From positions 200,384 through 264,383 of the forward strand of contig PHAR01000001.1 of NCBI GenBank assembly GCA_002840405.1: 64,000 bases of DNA, read 5' to 3'. The position numbers and the translations under genes were made by a program. This DNA is from Deltaproteobacteria bacterium HGW-Deltaproteobacteria-8 (GTDB lineage: Bacteria; Desulfobacterota; Desulfovibrionia; Desulfovibrionales; Desulfovibrionaceae). The notes beneath the pieces were generated by a model, which saw only the letters and a program-made list of their open reading frames with translations, ran no database searches and was not told the origin of the DNA. The first letter of the stretch is position 1; the number at the start of each line of letters is the position of its first letter. Below, piece after piece: positions 1 to 8,086 of the stretch.

Positions 1-466
1 GGCTCACGCGGCCGAACTCGCTTAAGACCATGGACAGGGTGTAGGGCTCCTCGCCGGAGGAGCAGCCAGCGCTCCAGATGTTCACGCTGCGTGAAGAGCC
101 CTTGCGGGCATGGAGGTCCGGCAGGACAGTGCTTGAGAGCAGATCGAAGTGCTTTGGCTCGCGGAAGAAATCCGTCGTATTGGTTGTCACCACGTCCACC
201 AGGTTCGGCAACTCCTCCTCCATGCCGGAGGGGCTGAAGAGATACTCGCAGTATTCTTCGTGGGAGCCCATGCACAGGTCGCGCAGACGCTTCTGCAGAC
301 GGGCCTCGAGCAGGGTCTTCTTGGAGGCGGGCATCTTGATGCCCAGTTCCGCCTTGATGAACTCGCTGAAACGCTCAAAGATGCGGTCATTCATGCGCAT
401 CAGGTGCAGGGCATCCTGGGGCGCGCCCTGCTTGCGGACAACCGGACGTTTCTTGTTTTCGGTCAT
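1..466 (-). CDS. cheR: CheR chemotaxis protein methyltransferase (partial, 3' end outside window)
   Basis: CheR methylates glutamates on chemoreceptor (MCP) cytoplasmic tails using S-adenosylmethionine. The visible 155 residues start at ATG (complement 464-466). They hold the N-terminal helical domain, then the CheR-specific TTDFFREP stretch and the start of the AdoMet-binding fold, WSAGCSSGEEPY. The gene runs off the left edge, so its C-terminal half cannot be judged. It lies 11 bases after the cheA stop on the same strand, with only a weak ribosome site, so translation is probably coupled to cheA. The motifs make the identification firm. Confidence 0.93.
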   Translation of the reverse strand, partial: MTENKKRPVVRKQGAPQDALHLMRMNDRIFERFSEFIKAELGIKMPASKKTLLEARLQKRLRDLCMGSHEEYCEYLFSPSGMEEELPNLVDVVTTNTTDFFREPKHFDLLSSTVLPDLHARKGSSRSVNIWSAGCSSGEEPYTLSMVLSEFGRVS

Positions 467-477
467 GTCGTGTGCTG

Positions 478-2763
478 TCAGTTCGCGATTGCTGCCACGA
501 CGGAGCGCACCAGGCGCGGCACGTCGAGGATCAGGGCCAGGGTGCCATCGCCCTTGATGGTGGCGCCGGAGATGCCTTCCACGTCGCGGTACACGCGGCC
601 GAGGCTTTTTATGACGGTCTGATGCTCGCCCACGACCCGGTCGACCACGATGCCCACGCGCTTGCCCTCCACGCCGGTGATGACGATCTGCTCAATGGCT
701 GGCGGCTCGCCGTCAATCTCAAACCAGCGGCGCAGGTGGATGTAGGGCACAAGCTCGTTGCGCAGGTTGATGATCTGCTGCTTGCGAGTGGGGTCCACAT
801 CCTTGCTGTGCAGCTCCACGCATTCCTCCACCAGGGACAGGGGAATGACGAAGAAGGATCCCGCAACCTCGACCTGCAGGCCCTCAATGATGGCGAGCGT
901 CAGGGGCAGGCGGATGGTGATGGTGGTGCCCTGGCCAAGCGTGCTCTTGATCTCGATGACCCCGCGCAGTGAGTCGATGGCCCGTTGGACCACATCCATG
1001 CCCACGCCACGGCCGGAGATGTTCGTGACCTTGGCCGCAGTGGAGAATCCCGGCAGGAAGATGAGCTTCAGGCACTCCTGTTCGCTCAGTTCCGAATCCG
1101 CCTGGATGAGCCCCTTTTCCACGGCCTTCTGGCGGATGAGGTCGGAGTTCATGCCCTTGCCGTCGTCTGTGATGCGGATGAGCACCTCGCTGCCGGAGTG
1201 CTCAGCTTCAAGCAGGATCTGGCCCTCTGGGCGCTTCCCTGCGAGCTTACGCTCCTCGGGCGAATCAATGCCGTGGTCGATGCTGTTGCGGATGAGGTGC
1301 ACCAGCGGGTCGCCCAGGCGCTCCAGCACGGTCTTGTCCAGCTCCGTCTCCTCACCATGCGTCACCAGCTCGATCTCCTTGCCGAGTTCAGAAGACAGGT
1401 CACGCACCAGGCGGCGAAACTTGCTGAAGGTGGTGCCAATGGGCAGCATGCGGATGCCCAGCGTGCTGTCGCGCAGGTCGCTGCTCAGGCGCTCCAGTTG
1501 TTCGGAAAGTATTGTGAGGATGGGGTCGGAGCGTTCTGTGACGACCTGGGAGATCTGCGCCTGCACGATGACCAGCTCGCCCACGAGGTCAACCAGCAGG
1601 TCCAGCTTGTCTGCGGCCACGCGCAGGCTGGACCCGACGTCCTTCTGTTGCCTGGAGGCCGAGGCATCACGCGACTGCTGCTGGGCGATGGCGTCCCGCG
1701 TCTGCTGCTGACGGGCCACGGCCTTCTCGACCTGCTCCCCGGAGACCAGGCCGGATTCGGTGAGGATCTGGCCGATGGGCTTCTGCTGGCCCAGGGCCCT
1801 CTCGAGTTCGTCGGCCTTGATGGCCCCGTCCTGGACAAGAATCTCGCCCAGCCTGGGCACAACGGACAACTCAGGCTCTTCCAGAATGATGGGGCGTTCG
1901 TCTTGCGCGGCTTCCACGCCGGTCGTCTGGGCCAGGTTCTGCGGAAACGGCTTCAAGCCCGGTGCGGGAATGGTTGTGGGCGCGCCCGGAAGAACCACCT
2001 GGATGTCCAGGTCAAGGTCCACGTCGGTAAACAGAAACAGGTCGCGGATGGATTCTTCGCCGATGTCCGTGGTCAGGTCCACTTCCCAGTTCAGGTACAG
2101 CGTCTGCGGGTCAAGGTCGCCGAGCTCCGGCAGCCCCCTGTGGTCAAGGCGCACCTCGCAGGTGCCAAGTTTGCGCAATTCGTCGAAAAGCGGCTCCAGG
2201 TGCAGTTCCTTGCCCACCGTCCGCTCTCGCGGGCTGATGAGCAGGCGGTAGCAGAGCTCGCCACCTCGTGCGGAAGCCTCCTGCGGTTCTGGCTCCAACT
2301 CGACCGGGGCGCATTGCTCCGGTTCAACGGAAGTGGCGGCAGCTGGGACCGTCTGCTGTTCGGGCTCTGGCCGCTCCTGCGTCGGCGCGAGCAGCAGGCG
2401 GATCTGGACCAGGATCTCCTCGCCCTTCTCCGGCGTGCCGAAGCCAGATTCCTCCGGCCCGTTGAGCAGGCCGAGAATATGATCGCGTGCGGTGAAAGAT
2501 ACGGTGATGAGATCCTTGGTGACCGCAAGCTGCTCGTTGCGCACCTTGTCAAAGACGTTTTCCAGGTCGTGGGTGAAATTGGCGATGTCGTCGAAACCGA
2601 ACATGGCCCCAGAGCCCTTGATGGTGTGCAGGGCGCGGAACACCTTGTTGACCATGTCCAGATCATGGGGACACGTTTCCAGCTCAAGGAGCGTCGACTC
2701 CAACTCGCCCAACAGTTCGTAGGCTTCTTCGCGGAATATTTCCCGGCTTTGATCATCGGACAT
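478..2763 (-). CDS. cheA: CheA chemotaxis histidine kinase with an unusual linker
   Basis: CheA receives chemoreceptor signals and phosphorylates response regulators. The 761-residue protein has an N-terminal HPt (P1) domain with the phospho-acceptor in ALHTIKGSG (His46). A variable region around 165-250 may be P2-like. Dimerisation and HATPase domains follow (LIRNSIDHGID and DDGKGMN boxes), then a C-terminal CheW-like P5 domain. Residues about 303-353 hold two tandem repeats of the LGEIL...ALxxQ type that resemble MshEN motifs. I chose ATG at 2763 because AAGGA lies 8 bases upstream; the TTG two codons earlier is too close to it. It forms an operon with cheR. Its trigger is unknown. Confidence 0.95.
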   Translation of the reverse strand: MSDDQSREIFREEAYELLGELESTLLELETCPHDLDMVNKVFRALHTIKGSGAMFGFDDIANFTHDLENVFDKVRNEQLAVTKDLITVSFTARDHILGLLNGPEESGFGTPEKGEEILVQIRLLLAPTQERPEPEQQTVPAAATSVEPEQCAPVELEPEPQEASARGGELCYRLLISPRERTVGKELHLEPLFDELRKLGTCEVRLDHRGLPELGDLDPQTLYLNWEVDLTTDIGEESIRDLFLFTDVDLDLDIQVVLPGAPTTIPAPGLKPFPQNLAQTTGVEAAQDERPIILEEPELSVVPRLGEILVQDGAIKADELERALGQQKPIGQILTESGLVSGEQVEKAVARQQQTRDAIAQQQSRDASASRQQKDVGSSLRVAADKLDLLVDLVGELVIVQAQISQVVTERSDPILTILSEQLERLSSDLRDSTLGIRMLPIGTTFSKFRRLVRDLSSELGKEIELVTHGEETELDKTVLERLGDPLVHLIRNSIDHGIDSPEERKLAGKRPEGQILLEAEHSGSEVLIRITDDGKGMNSDLIRQKAVEKGLIQADSELSEQECLKLIFLPGFSTAAKVTNISGRGVGMDVVQRAIDSLRGVIEIKSTLGQGTTITIRLPLTLAIIEGLQVEVAGSFFVIPLSLVEECVELHSKDVDPTRKQQIINLRNELVPYIHLRRWFEIDGEPPAIEQIVITGVEGKRVGIVVDRVVGEHQTVIKSLGRVYRDVEGISGATIKGDGTLALILDVPRLVRSVVAAIAN
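1703..1858 (-). other. MshEN-like tandem repeat inside CheA
   Basis: Two consecutive 25-residue segments of CheA share the pattern xxLGxILxxxGxxxxxxxExAxxxQ. The first begins with RLGEIL (Arg304) and the second with PIGQIL (near residue 329). The pattern resembles the MshEN/GspE-N repeats that bind cyclic di-GMP in some type II/IV secretion ATPases. The second copy lacks the leading Arg and the two copies are closer together than I would expect. A c-di-GMP role is inference only. Confidence 0.45.
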
Positions 2764-2885
2764 GAGCAAGCGTCCTTATCAACTACGTTAGCGGCCAGCA
2801 GGGCAAAACTTCGGGCAGCTCCATGCACCCTCTGCATCGTTCAATCGGCAGTCGCCACCCATATCACTACGTAGCCAGTTGTAAT

Positions 2886-2908
2886 AAAAATTGCAATCCC
2901 TTCGGGAC
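2886..2908 (-). terminator. weak candidate terminator after the EF-G gene
   Basis: Read on the minus strand, a short hairpin GTCCC-GAA-GGGAT is followed by TTGCAATTTTT. The stem is only five pairs including a G-U pair, so this is weak. It sits in the 221-base gap between the EF-G gene and cheA. That gap probably also carries a cheA promoter, which I could not place. Confidence 0.28.
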
Positions 2909-2984
2909 AATCCGTAAGCTGGGTGGGCAGGCAATCGGTGAGAAGGGTTCAAAGAGCGGAAGCGGGAAGAGGGAAGCGGCGGGG

Positions 2985-5033
2985 CTAGTCCAGGACGTCA
3001 AACCTGTCAAATTTCATGATAAAAGAGGCTCGACCCTGAGTTCCGGAACGTAGCGAAGTGGAAAAGCCGAACATTTGCCGCAGGGCGGCAAAGGCCTGGA
3101 CAGTCTTCTGGCTGCCCCGGTCAATAATGTTCTCGATCTTGGCGCCCTTGGCCCCGAGCAACCCCACCACCTCGCCCACAAAGGCGTCTGGCGCGATGAC
3201 CTCCAGCCACATGATGGGCTCAAGGAGCATGGGCGAGGCCTCGGCCAGGAGCGTGCGCAGGGTCATGGCAGCGGCCATGCGGTATCCGGCGGGGCTGGAC
3301 TCGCCCTCCTTGCGCGGCATGTCGAGCACCCGGATCTTCACATCCTGCACGGGATATCCGCCGATGACGCCGCACTGCAGCCCGTCGTTCAGGCCCTCGT
3401 TCACGGCCTCTGTCCAGGCCGCTGGCGTCCGGTCCATGTCGACCTCGAAGAGCACCGCCCTGCCCTGGCCGCGAGGCAGAGGCTCGATGGCCAGCCGCAC
3501 CGAGCCATAGTGCATGACCTCGCCCAGCTCGCGGTGAAATTCCTCGCTTGCCTCAGCGCTTCTTGTGACGGTCTCCTGGAAGACAACCTGGGGCTTGCCG
3601 GTGCGCGGCTTCAGGTTGTGCTCGCGGGCCATGCGCTCCAGCAGAACCTCCAGGTGCAACTCGCCCATGCCCGAGAGGATGACCTGGTTGGTCTCCGGGT
3701 CGCGCAGCACGGTAAGCGTCGGGTCCTCCAGCAGATAGCGCTGCAGCACCTCGTCCAGCTTCTCCGACTCCTCGGCGTTGCGCGGCTCGATGGCCAGCGA
3801 GATCACCGGCTTGTAGGCCGCGATCTGTTCCAGCAGGATGGGCTCGTCCTTGCGCGCCAGCGTGTCGCCCGTGCGGCCGAAGCGCATGCCTGCGGCAGCC
3901 ACGATCTCTCCCGCGCGCGCCACCTCGATCTTCTCGCGGCGGTCGGCGTGCAGCCGGAACAGCCTGGCCACGCGCTCCTCGCTGCCGTGAGTGACGTTGA
4001 GGACGGTTTCGCCCTCGATCAGATGCCCGGAATAGATGCGCACAAAGGATTGCTTGCGGCCGGACTCCATGACCACCTTGAACACCAGGGCCGAGAGCGG
4101 AGCCTCTGGGTCCACGGAAAAACTCTTGGGAAGAAGGGTGGCAGGGTCCAGGCCCTGCTGGGCGGGCAGGTCAAGCGGGCTGGGGAGATAGTCGCATACG
4201 GCGTCCATAAGCGGCTGCACGCCGATGTTCTTCAGGGCCGAGCCGGCCAGCACCGGCACGATGGCCAGGGCGATGGTGGCCTTGCGGATGGCTGCGCGCA
4301 GGGTCTCGGCCGGGATGTCCTGTCCGCCCAGATAGGCCTCCATGATGGCGTCGTCGTGCTCTGAGAGTGACTCCAGCAGGCGCTCACGCCAGGGGGCCAC
4401 GCGCTCGGCCTGGGCAGCGGTGAGCGGCGAACGCTCATATTCCGCACCCTTGCTGTCCGCATCGAAGACAAGGCGCTCCAGGCTGACCAGATCGAACACG
4501 GCTTGAAAGTCCGCGCCCTCGCCATCCGGCACCTGCAGGGGCAGGACATTGGCCGAGAGCTTCTCGCGCATGGACACCAGCACGGCGGAGAAGTCCGCGC
4601 CCAGCCGGTCGATCTTGTTCACAAAGGCCAGCTTGGGAACGTGATAGGACTCGCTCTGGCGCCACACGGTCTCGGACTGGGGCTCCACGCCGGAGACGGC
4701 GCAGAACACGCCCACGGCCCCGTCGAGCACGCGCAGGGAGCGCTCCACCTCCACAGTGAAGTCCACGTGGCCCGGCGTGTCGATGAGGTTCACGGTGCAC
4801 CCCTTCCACAGGCAGGAGGTCACGGCCGAGGTGATGGTGATGCCTCGCTCCTGCTCCTCGGGCATGAAATCCATGGTGGCCGTGCCCTCGTGGACCTCGC
4901 CCATGCGGTGGATGCGCCCGGCGTAGAAAAGAATGCGCTCGGAAAGCGTGGTCTTGCCCGCGTCGATGTGGGCGATGATGCCCAGGTTGCGGATGGCATG
5001 CAGGTACTTGGCGGACAGTGGTTTTCTGCTCAC
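2985..5033 (-). CDS. fusA: Elongation factor G paralogue (EF-G2 type)
   Basis: This translational GTPase of 682 residues drives translocation and/or ribosome recycling. The G-domain is complete: G1 AHIDAGKTT (21-29), the switch I GITIT stretch, G3 DTPGH (85-89) and G4 NKID (139-142). EF-G domains II-V follow. Start is GTG at 5033, 11 bases after the upstream gene, with an AGG-type site. It is not next to rpsL, rpsG or tuf, and its sequence drifts from the textbook EF-G (SAVTSC in place of SAATTC). I therefore infer a second EF-G, perhaps specialised for recycling or stress, with the main fusA elsewhere. The family is certain; the paralogue assignment is not. Confidence 0.85.
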   Translation of the reverse strand: MSRKPLSAKYLHAIRNLGIIAHIDAGKTTLSERILFYAGRIHRMGEVHEGTATMDFMPEEQERGITITSAVTSCLWKGCTVNLIDTPGHVDFTVEVERSLRVLDGAVGVFCAVSGVEPQSETVWRQSESYHVPKLAFVNKIDRLGADFSAVLVSMREKLSANVLPLQVPDGEGADFQAVFDLVSLERLVFDADSKGAEYERSPLTAAQAERVAPWRERLLESLSEHDDAIMEAYLGGQDIPAETLRAAIRKATIALAIVPVLAGSALKNIGVQPLMDAVCDYLPSPLDLPAQQGLDPATLLPKSFSVDPEAPLSALVFKVVMESGRKQSFVRIYSGHLIEGETVLNVTHGSEERVARLFRLHADRREKIEVARAGEIVAAAGMRFGRTGDTLARKDEPILLEQIAAYKPVISLAIEPRNAEESEKLDEVLQRYLLEDPTLTVLRDPETNQVILSGMGELHLEVLLERMAREHNLKPRTGKPQVVFQETVTRSAEASEEFHRELGEVMHYGSVRLAIEPLPRGQGRAVLFEVDMDRTPAAWTEAVNEGLNDGLQCGVIGGYPVQDVKIRVLDMPRKEGESSPAGYRMAAAMTLRTLLAEASPMLLEPIMWLEVIAPDAFVGEVVGLLGAKGAKIENIIDRGSQKTVQAFAALRQMFGFSTSLRSGTQGRASFIMKFDRFDVLD

Positions 5034-5044
5034 GTCGGCCTGCC

Positions 5045-5968
5045 TTACAGAAGAATTTCAGGTGCGGAGGTGTACGCCTGGGTGGTGACGGCGAAGAGAT
5101 CCGGGCAAAGCTCCGGCCAAGTCCACAGCCCGACGCGCGATTGGCCGACCACAAGGCGCGAGGCGCCCTGCCCTGCCGCAAGGCGGTCATCGGGAACAAG
5201 GAGCAGGTCGCGCGGCTGGGCGGCAAAGGCACAAAATTCGGCGCTGGCCGGGGCTTTTCTGGAGCGGCTTCCCGGCCCCGCGCCGCCGGAGTCGAAGCTG
5301 CCCTCGCCGTAGAGGAAGGACACAAGCTCCGGGTCGAACTGCGCGGGGGCGTCACGCCAGAGGCCGAGCGCGCGCGGCAGACGCAGGGGCGCAAGGCGCA
5401 GGGGCGAGGCGTCAAGTTCGGCGCGCAGTGCCGGGCGGGCCAGCACGCGGCGCAGGTCCGGGCTGTCCGGGTAAAGCACCAGCCCAGGCAGGCCGCTCTG
5501 CGCGCATTCGGACAACAGGCGCAGGGCCAGGGTTGGGCCAAGTGCGGCCACGCGCTCCTGCCCGGCCAGTTCACAGGCTGTAAGCAGGACATCCGGCAGG
5601 GCCTGGCGAGGCCCCAGGCGCAGCACAAGCACCTCCGCCGCGCTGGAGCAGAGGGCGGGCATGAGCGCGGCCAGCAGCAGGGCCGGAGCGTCCAGGCTGG
5701 CATCGGTTAACAGCAGCACAAAGGGCCGGGGCGAGGTCCTGACGTGGCGCGTCAGCCCGGAGGCGAGCTCTTGGGTGCACTGCGCGCGCAAAGCCGGCAC
5801 GGGCTGGGCCAGGGCGAAATGGTCGGCTATGAGGCCCTTTAAGAGAGCCCGGCGCTGGTCGCCAATGCTGTCGTAGGCCCGGGCGAAGCGGGCGTCAGCG
5901 ATGAACCGGGCAGTGAGCCAGGAAGGGCAGGTCCAGGTTGGACCGGATGGTCGGGTAGCAGTCTCCAT
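5045..5968 (-). CDS. Uncharacterised 307-aa protein
   Basis: I do not recognise this protein. It is rich in Ala, Leu, Arg and Pro, with alternating hydrophobic strands and helices such as FVLLLTDAS and VLVLRLGP, which give an alpha/beta, nucleotide-fold impression. No signal peptide, transmembrane segment or catalytic signature is evident. It starts at ATG 5968, 28 bases after bamD, and its TAA lies 11 bases before the EF-G GTG start, so all three are probably co-transcribed. The open frame and operon position support a real gene; function is unknown. Confidence 0.65.
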   Translation of the reverse strand: METATRPSGPTWTCPSWLTARFIADARFARAYDSIGDQRRALLKGLIADHFALAQPVPALRAQCTQELASGLTRHVRTSPRPFVLLLTDASLDAPALLLAALMPALCSSAAEVLVLRLGPRQALPDVLLTACELAGQERVAALGPTLALRLLSECAQSGLPGLVLYPDSPDLRRVLARPALRAELDASPLRLAPLRLPRALGLWRDAPAQFDPELVSFLYGEGSFDSGGAGPGSRSRKAPASAEFCAFAAQPRDLLLVPDDRLAAGQGASRLVVGQSRVGLWTWPELCPDLFAVTTQAYTSAPEILL

Positions 5969-5996
5969 GCCTTGGGGCCTCGCAGGAATTCATGTG

Positions 5997-6725
5997 CTAG
6001 AGCCACTTGAGCATGCGTTTCCATGTCCACCGGAGCTTGTCGCGCTCCTCTTCGGAGAGGTTCTTCTGGTACTCGAAGTAGGAGTATTCCGCGCGCTTGC
6101 GCACGTAGTCCTTGAACTCCACCACGTCGGCGAAGTTCTCCAGGATGTAGATGTAGCGGTGCCAGGCGGCCCCGTACTGTCCGGTGCGCCAATAGAAGTC
6201 GGCGATGAAGATCTCATGCTCGGCCAGAATCTTGCGGCACTTGTAGATATGCTCTTTGGCGGCCTTGGAGTACTCCGACCCGGGGAAGGACTCCTCCAGG
6301 CGGTAGAAGATCTCCAGGGCTTCCTTCACGTTGTCCTGACGCAGGTCGATGGTGCGGAACTGCTTGAAATTGCTGAGCGCCATCTGGAAGAGCACATAAG
6401 GAATGAGCTGGTTGCTGGGATGCAGCGTTTCGAATTCCTTGTAGGCCTCCGCAGCTTCTGGATACTTGGCGTCAAAGTAGTAGGCATCGCCCAGGGCGAC
6501 CTCGGCCTTGGGAGTCAGCGGGCTGAAGGGGTAGCGGTCCTTGAGCTTGAGGAAGCTCTCCGCAGCGGTGGAGTAGCGCTTCTCCTTCATGTAGTCCATG
6601 CCGGACTCAAAGAGCTCCTGGGCGGTGTCATCCGCGGGCGGCAGGAAATAATAGTCGATGAGGCCGCAGGAGGACACCAGCGGCAGCAGGAGCAGCATCA
6701 ACAGCGCGAAGGTACGTTTAGACAT
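5997..6725 (-). CDS. bamD: BamD-like outer-membrane assembly lipoprotein
   Basis: BamD is the essential TPR lipoprotein of the BAM complex that inserts beta-barrel proteins into the outer membrane. This 242-residue protein has a signal peptide ending in a lipobox (LVSSC, Cys20) and then TPR-like helical hairpins typical of BamD/ComL, for example KRYSTAAESFLKLKDRYP. Start is ATG at 6725 (MSKRTF), overlapping the trxB stop by 8 bases; an upstream in-frame extension would destroy the signal peptide. It is co-transcribed with trxA-trxB. Confidence 0.9.
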   Translation of the reverse strand: MSKRTFALLMLLLLPLVSSCGLIDYYFLPPADDTAQELFESGMDYMKEKRYSTAAESFLKLKDRYPFSPLTPKAEVALGDAYYFDAKYPEAAEAYKEFETLHPSNQLIPYVLFQMALSNFKQFRTIDLRQDNVKEALEIFYRLEESFPGSEYSKAAKEHIYKCRKILAEHEIFIADFYWRTGQYGAAWHRYIYILENFADVVEFKDYVRKRAEYSYFEYQKNLSEEERDKLRWTWKRMLKWL

Positions 6726-7647
6726 GCAGGTGTTCCAGATAGGCGTGCGCGGCTGTCGCGGCAGTGGCCCCATCGCCCACGGCGGTGGCCACCTGGCGGC
6801 AATTCTTGCTGCGTACGTCGCCTGCGGCGAAGAAGCCCGGCAGGTTGGTGAGCATCTCGCAGTCGGTGATGACGAAACCGTTCTTGTCCCGCTTAAGGGC
6901 AGCAGGCACGAAGGAGGCCGTTGGCTCGAAGCCCACGAAAATAAAGACGCCGTCAACGGGAAGGTCCGTCTTCTCGCCGGTCTTCACGTTATTGAGCTTC
7001 ACGCCGGTGACGCCCTTGAAGGGGTCGCCCACGATCTCCTCAACAACGGTGCTGCGCAGAATCTCCATCTTGGGATGGGTGAAGCACTTGTCCTGGTAGC
7101 ACTTGTTGCCGCGGAAATCGTCGCGGCGGTGGATGAGGTAGAGCTTGTCCACCAGGCGCGAAAGGTACAAGGACTCCTCCAGGGCAGAGTTGCCACCGCC
7201 GATGACCGCCACGGTCTTGCCCTTGAAGAAGTTGCCGTCGCACAGGGCGCAGTAGGAAACACCCTTGCCGGAGTACTTCTCCTCGCCAGGGGTGCCCACG
7301 CGCTTGTAGCGCGCGCCGCTGCACAAAACCACGGTCTTGGCCACTATGGGCTCATCGCCCACAACAATTCGGTAGCCGCCATCCACCTGGGTCATCTCAC
7401 GCACCTCATCACTCATGCGGTCGAGGTCGTAAGTGGCGAGGTGCTCCACGAACTTGTCCACAAGCTCATAGCCCTTGATGGCCGTGGGGAAGCCGGGATA
7501 GTTCTCGATATCCTCGGTCATGAGCACCTGCCCGCCCGGGGAGAGCTTCTCCACCAGGACAGTGCGCACCCCGGACCGGACCAGATAGAGGGCGGCGGTG
7601 ATCCCGGCAGGCCCTCCGCCGATGACGGCGGCATCATATGTCTTCAT
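6718..7647 (-). CDS. trxB: Thioredoxin reductase
   Basis: This flavoenzyme reduces thioredoxin with NAD(P)H. The 309 residues show the N-terminal FAD-binding GGGPAG (10-15), the redox-active pair in CALC (Cys133 and Cys136), the second Rossmann GGGNSALE and the C-terminal FAD motif FFAAGDV. The redox motif is CALC where CATC is most common. The gene lies 4 bases after trxA, and its stop overlaps the bamD start. Together with trxA it forms a complete cytoplasmic thiol-reducing pair. Confidence 0.96.
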   Translation of the reverse strand: MKTYDAAVIGGGPAGITAALYLVRSGVRTVLVEKLSPGGQVLMTEDIENYPGFPTAIKGYELVDKFVEHLATYDLDRMSDEVREMTQVDGGYRIVVGDEPIVAKTVVLCSGARYKRVGTPGEEKYSGKGVSYCALCDGNFFKGKTVAVIGGGNSALEESLYLSRLVDKLYLIHRRDDFRGNKCYQDKCFTHPKMEILRSTVVEEIVGDPFKGVTGVKLNNVKTGEKTDLPVDGVFIFVGFEPTASFVPAALKRDKNGFVITDCEMLTNLPGFFAAGDVRSKNCRQVATAVGDGATAATAAHAYLEHLHV

Positions 7648-7651
7648 CGGG

Positions 7652-7972
7652 TTACAGCGCCTTTTTGGCGATCATGTCCTTGATGCTGCTCTTGGAAACA
7701 GCGCCCGTGGTCTGGTCGACGACTTCGCCGTTCTTGAACAGGATGAGCGTCGGGATGGCGCGGATGCCGAACTTGCTCGGGCTGGCCGAGTTCTCGTCAA
7801 CGTTCATTTTGCAGATCTTGATCTGGCCGGTATATTCCTGCGCCAGTTCGTCAATGATCGGACCCATGGCGCGGCAGGGACCACACCAGGGGGCCCAGAA
7901 ATCGACCAAAACTGGCAGATCGCACTTGAGAACTTCCGTATCAAAATTGCTGTCGGTTACCTGATTGGCCAT
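7652..7972 (-). CDS. trxA: Thioredoxin
   Basis: A small cytoplasmic thiol-disulfide oxidoreductase of 106 residues. The active site WCGPC is at Cys30 and Cys33, and the cis-proline region reads IRAIPTLILF, as in classical thioredoxin 1. Start is ATG at 7972, with AAAGGAGA six bases upstream; an ATG six codons earlier lacks such a site. It heads the trxA-trxB-bamD run. The 114-base gap to tsaD should hold its promoter, but no convincing -35/-10 pair was found. Confidence 0.97.
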   Translation of the reverse strand: MANQVTDSNFDTEVLKCDLPVLVDFWAPWCGPCRAMGPIIDELAQEYTGQIKICKMNVDENSASPSKFGIRAIPTLILFKNGEVVDQTTGAVSKSSIKDMIAKKAL

Positions 7973-8086
7973 GGCCTCTCCTTTGTGCATATTCTAGTAA
8001 GATTTCTGTTGGAACGGCGACCAGGACAATCATCGCGGAAACACCGATCCTCATCCTTTGAAATCTAGTTGTCCCGCCCTGTTCTG

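Noticed and set aside
985-2874. A 629-codon plus-strand frame opposite cheA
   Set aside because: It is the antisense shadow of cheA, with compositional bias and no ribosome site.
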